Shown: in pieces, positions 5,087-6,602 of the stretch
Position numbering within the stretch: the first letter of the stretch is position 1
Layout of the letters: each line of letters opens with the position of its first letter
NCBI GenBank assembly: GCA_026713405.1
Contig: JAPOON010000169.1
Coordinates: 1 to 6,602 of the forward strand
Source of the DNA: Gammaproteobacteria bacterium
Lineage (GTDB): Bacteria > Pseudomonadota > Gammaproteobacteria > Pseudomonadales > Azotimanducaceae_A
Direction of reading: 5' to 3'
Length of the DNA: 6,602 bases
Translations under genes and position numbers: made by a program
The notes under the pieces: model-generated
Seen by the model: the letters and a program-made list of their open reading frames with translations, nothing else
Database searches by the model: none
What the model was told of the DNA's origin: nothing

Positions 5087-6602
5087 ATGAGCGAAAGTTT
5101 TGCGGAACTGTTTGAAGAGAGCCTTGAAACCATCGAGATGGAACCCGGTGCCATCGTCACCGGAACGGTGGTCGACATCGACAACGAACGGGTTGTCGTT
5201 CACGCCGGCCTCAAATCCGAAGGCAACATCCCCAAGAGCCAGTTTCTGAACGAAACCGGAGATTTCAGCCTGGTCATCGGCGACCAGGTCAAGGTCGTCA
5301 TGGAAATCGTCGACGACGGCAGCGGCGAGACACGCATGTCGCGGGAAAAGGCCCGCCGTGCGGAATCCTGGCAGATGCTCGAGGCGGCCTTCACGAGCGA
5401 CGAAGTGGTCAAGGGTGTCATCAACGGCAAGGTAAAGGGCGGGTTCACCGTCGACATCAGCGACATCCGCACCTTCCTGCCCGGGTCCCTGGTGGATATC
5501 CGGCCGTTGCGGGAAACCGCGCACCTCGAAGGCAAGCCCCTCGAATTCAAGGTCATCAAGCTCGACCAGAAACGCAACAACGTCGTGGTTTCCCGGCGCG
5601 CCGTGCTCGAGCAGGAAAACAGCGAAGAGCGCGAGGCGCTGCTGGCCTCCCTCGAAGAAGGTCAGACGCTGAAGGGCATCGTCAAGAACCTCACCGACTA
5701 CGGCGCCTTCGTCGACCTCGGCGGCGTCGACGGGCTGTTGCACATCACCGACATGGCCTGGCGGCGCATCCGCCACCCCAGCGAGATGGTCAACGTCGGC
5801 GATGAGGTGGAAGTGCGCATTCTCAAGTTCGACCGGGAGAAGAACCGGGTGAGCCTGGGCATGAAACAGCTCGGCGACGACCCCTGGGTGGAACTGACGC
5901 GGCGCTACCCGGAAGGCTCCCGGGTGATGTCCACCGTGACCAACCTCACCGACTACGGCTGCTTCGCGGAAATCGAAGAGGGCGTTGAAGGCCTCGTCCA
6001 CGTTTCCGAGATGGACTGGACCAACAAGAACATCCACCCCTCCAAGGTGGTCACCGCGGGCGACCAGGTGGAAGTCATGGTGCTCGACATCGATGAGGAG
6101 CGCCGTCGGATTTCGCTCGGCATCAAGCAGTGCCGGCCCAATCCCTGGGAAGAATTCGCGATCAATCAGAAGAAGGGCGAGCGCGTCACCGGCAAGATCA
6201 AGTCCATCACCGACTTCGGCATCTTCATCGGGCTTGCGGGCGAGATCGACGGGCTGGTGCACCTCTCCGACGTATCCTGGAAGGAGTCCGGGGAGACGGC
6301 GGTGCGGCGCTACAGCAAGGGCGAGGAAATCGAGACCGTCATCCTGTCCATCGACCCGGATCGCGAGCGCATTTCGCTCGGCATCAAGCAGCTCGACCAG
6401 GATGCGTTCACCGACTACGTGGCCGCCAACGAGCGGGGCTCCATCGTCAAGGGCGTGGTGGTGGCGGTCGAACCCAAGGAAGCGGAGTTGGAACTCGCCG
6501 ACGATGTCATGGGTATTCTAAAGGCATCGGAGATCGCCTTCGACCGGGTGGAAGACGCGCGCAAGGAGTTGTCCGAAGGTCAGCGAGTCGAGGTGAAGAT
6601 CA
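5087..6602 (+). CDS. rpsA: 30S ribosomal protein S1 (3' end outside window)
   Basis: The frame is open from ATG 5087 to the window edge: 505 complete codons plus one base, with roughly 50 residues missing if it has the usual length of about 557. S1 is the large RNA-binding protein on the 30S subunit that captures and unfolds mRNA during initiation. Six S1 (OB-fold) domains are visible: about 21-87, 105-171, 191-261, 276-348, 363-436 and 450 to the edge. Domains 3-5 show the clear NLTDYG/ITDFG...GLVH.S.M.W...SLGIKQ pattern of the RNA-binding modules, while domains 1 and 2 are divergent, as expected since they bind the ribosome. The start [13 protein letters not shown] matches known S1 N-termini. 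There is no canonical ribosome binding site, in line with the family's structured, self-repressed leader. Its open frame continues past the edge; ihfB is the usual next gene but cannot be seen. Confidence 0.97.
   Translation, partial: MSESFAELFEESLETIEMEPGAIVTGTVVDIDNERVVVHAGLKSEGNIPKSQFLNETGDFSLVIGDQVKVVMEIVDDGSGETRMSREKARRAESWQMLEAAFTSDEVVKGVINGKVKGGFTVDISDIRTFLPGSLVDIRPLRETAHLEGKPLEFKVIKLDQKRNNVVVSRRAVLEQENSEEREALLASLEEGQTLKGIVKNLTDYGAFVDLGGVDGLLHITDMAWRRIRHPSEMVNVGDEVEVRILKFDREKNRVSLGMKQLGDDPWVELTRRYPEGSRVMSTVTNLTDYGCFAEIEEGVEGLVHVSEMDWTNKNIHPSKVVTAGDQVEVMVLDIDEERRRISLGIKQCRPNPWEEFAINQKKGERVTGKIKSITDFGIFIGLAGEIDGLVHLSDVSWKESGETAVRRYSKGEEIETVILSIDPDRERISLGIKQLDQDAFTDYVAANERGSIVKGVVVAVEPKEAELELADDVMGILKASEIAFDRVEDARKELSEGQRVEVKI
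5687..6391 (+). repeat. Short exact direct repeats between S1 modules
   Basis: An 18-nt identical segment encoding NLTDYG occurs at 5687-5704 and 5942-5959, at the same place in domains 3 and 4. A 21-nt identical segment encoding ISLGIKQ occurs at 6110-6130 and 6371-6391, at the ends of domains 4 and 5. Spacings of 255 and 261 nt are whole codons and equal one S1 module, so these are traces of module duplication or conserved codon choice, not a mobile repeat. Confidence 0.8.

Noticed and set aside
4958..6262. A 434-codon open frame on the minus strand across the rpsA coding region and its leader
   Set aside because: It mirrors rpsA, whose six S1 domains are unmistakable. Its composition (rich in Val, Asp, His, Leu) is what the antisense of GC-rich, strongly codon-biased genes gives, and it shows no recognisable domain.
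1..6602. Mobile element, CRISPR array, tRNA, toxin-antitoxin or defence system
   Set aside because: The window is almost fully filled by six conserved housekeeping genes; no terminal inverted repeats, spaced repeats, transposase motifs or tRNA-like sequence were seen.

Overview
The window is a GC-rich stretch of bacterial housekeeping DNA with every gene on the + strand. From left to right it reads: the 3' end of gyrA, then serC, pheA, tyrA, cmk, and most of rpsA (its last part lies beyond the right edge). This order matches the gyrA-serC-pheA-hisC-tyrA/aroA-cmk-rpsA locus known from Pseudomonas and other Gammaproteobacteria (with related orders in Betaproteobacteria). The P-protein architecture of PheA (AroQ chorismate mutase, prephenate dehydratase, ACT) and the six-domain S1 fit a gammaproteobacterium. 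The exact genus cannot be read from this window.

Positions 1-4968 form a very compact run. gyrA overlaps serC by 8 nt, serC overlaps pheA by 14 nt, pheA and tyrA are 15 nt apart, and tyrA overlaps cmk by 11 nt. Relative to the usual locus two genes are missing: hisC (normally between pheA and tyrA) and aroA (normally between, or fused to, tyrA and cmk). The only real intergenic space is the 118 nt between cmk and rpsA. It holds a run of small GC-rich hairpins followed by an A-rich single-stranded stretch, with no usual Shine-Dalgarno sequence, as expected for a self-regulated rpsA leader. A candidate sigma70-type promoter lies just upstream, inside an unusually AT-rich patch of cmk.

Functionally, SerC makes phosphoserine (serine and pyridoxine supply). 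PheA converts chorismate to phenylpyruvate, and TyrA takes prephenate, the same branch-point intermediate, toward tyrosine. Cmk recycles CMP/dCMP for nucleotide pools, S1 lets the 30S ribosome load mRNA, and GyrA is the DNA-binding and wrapping subunit of gyrase. This is a growth-linked housekeeping cluster. I found no evidence of a mobile element, CRISPR array, defence system or other undescribed system. The points most worth a second look are the missing aroA/hisC, the rpsA leader, the promoter-like patch in cmk and the repeat-built acidic tail of GyrA.
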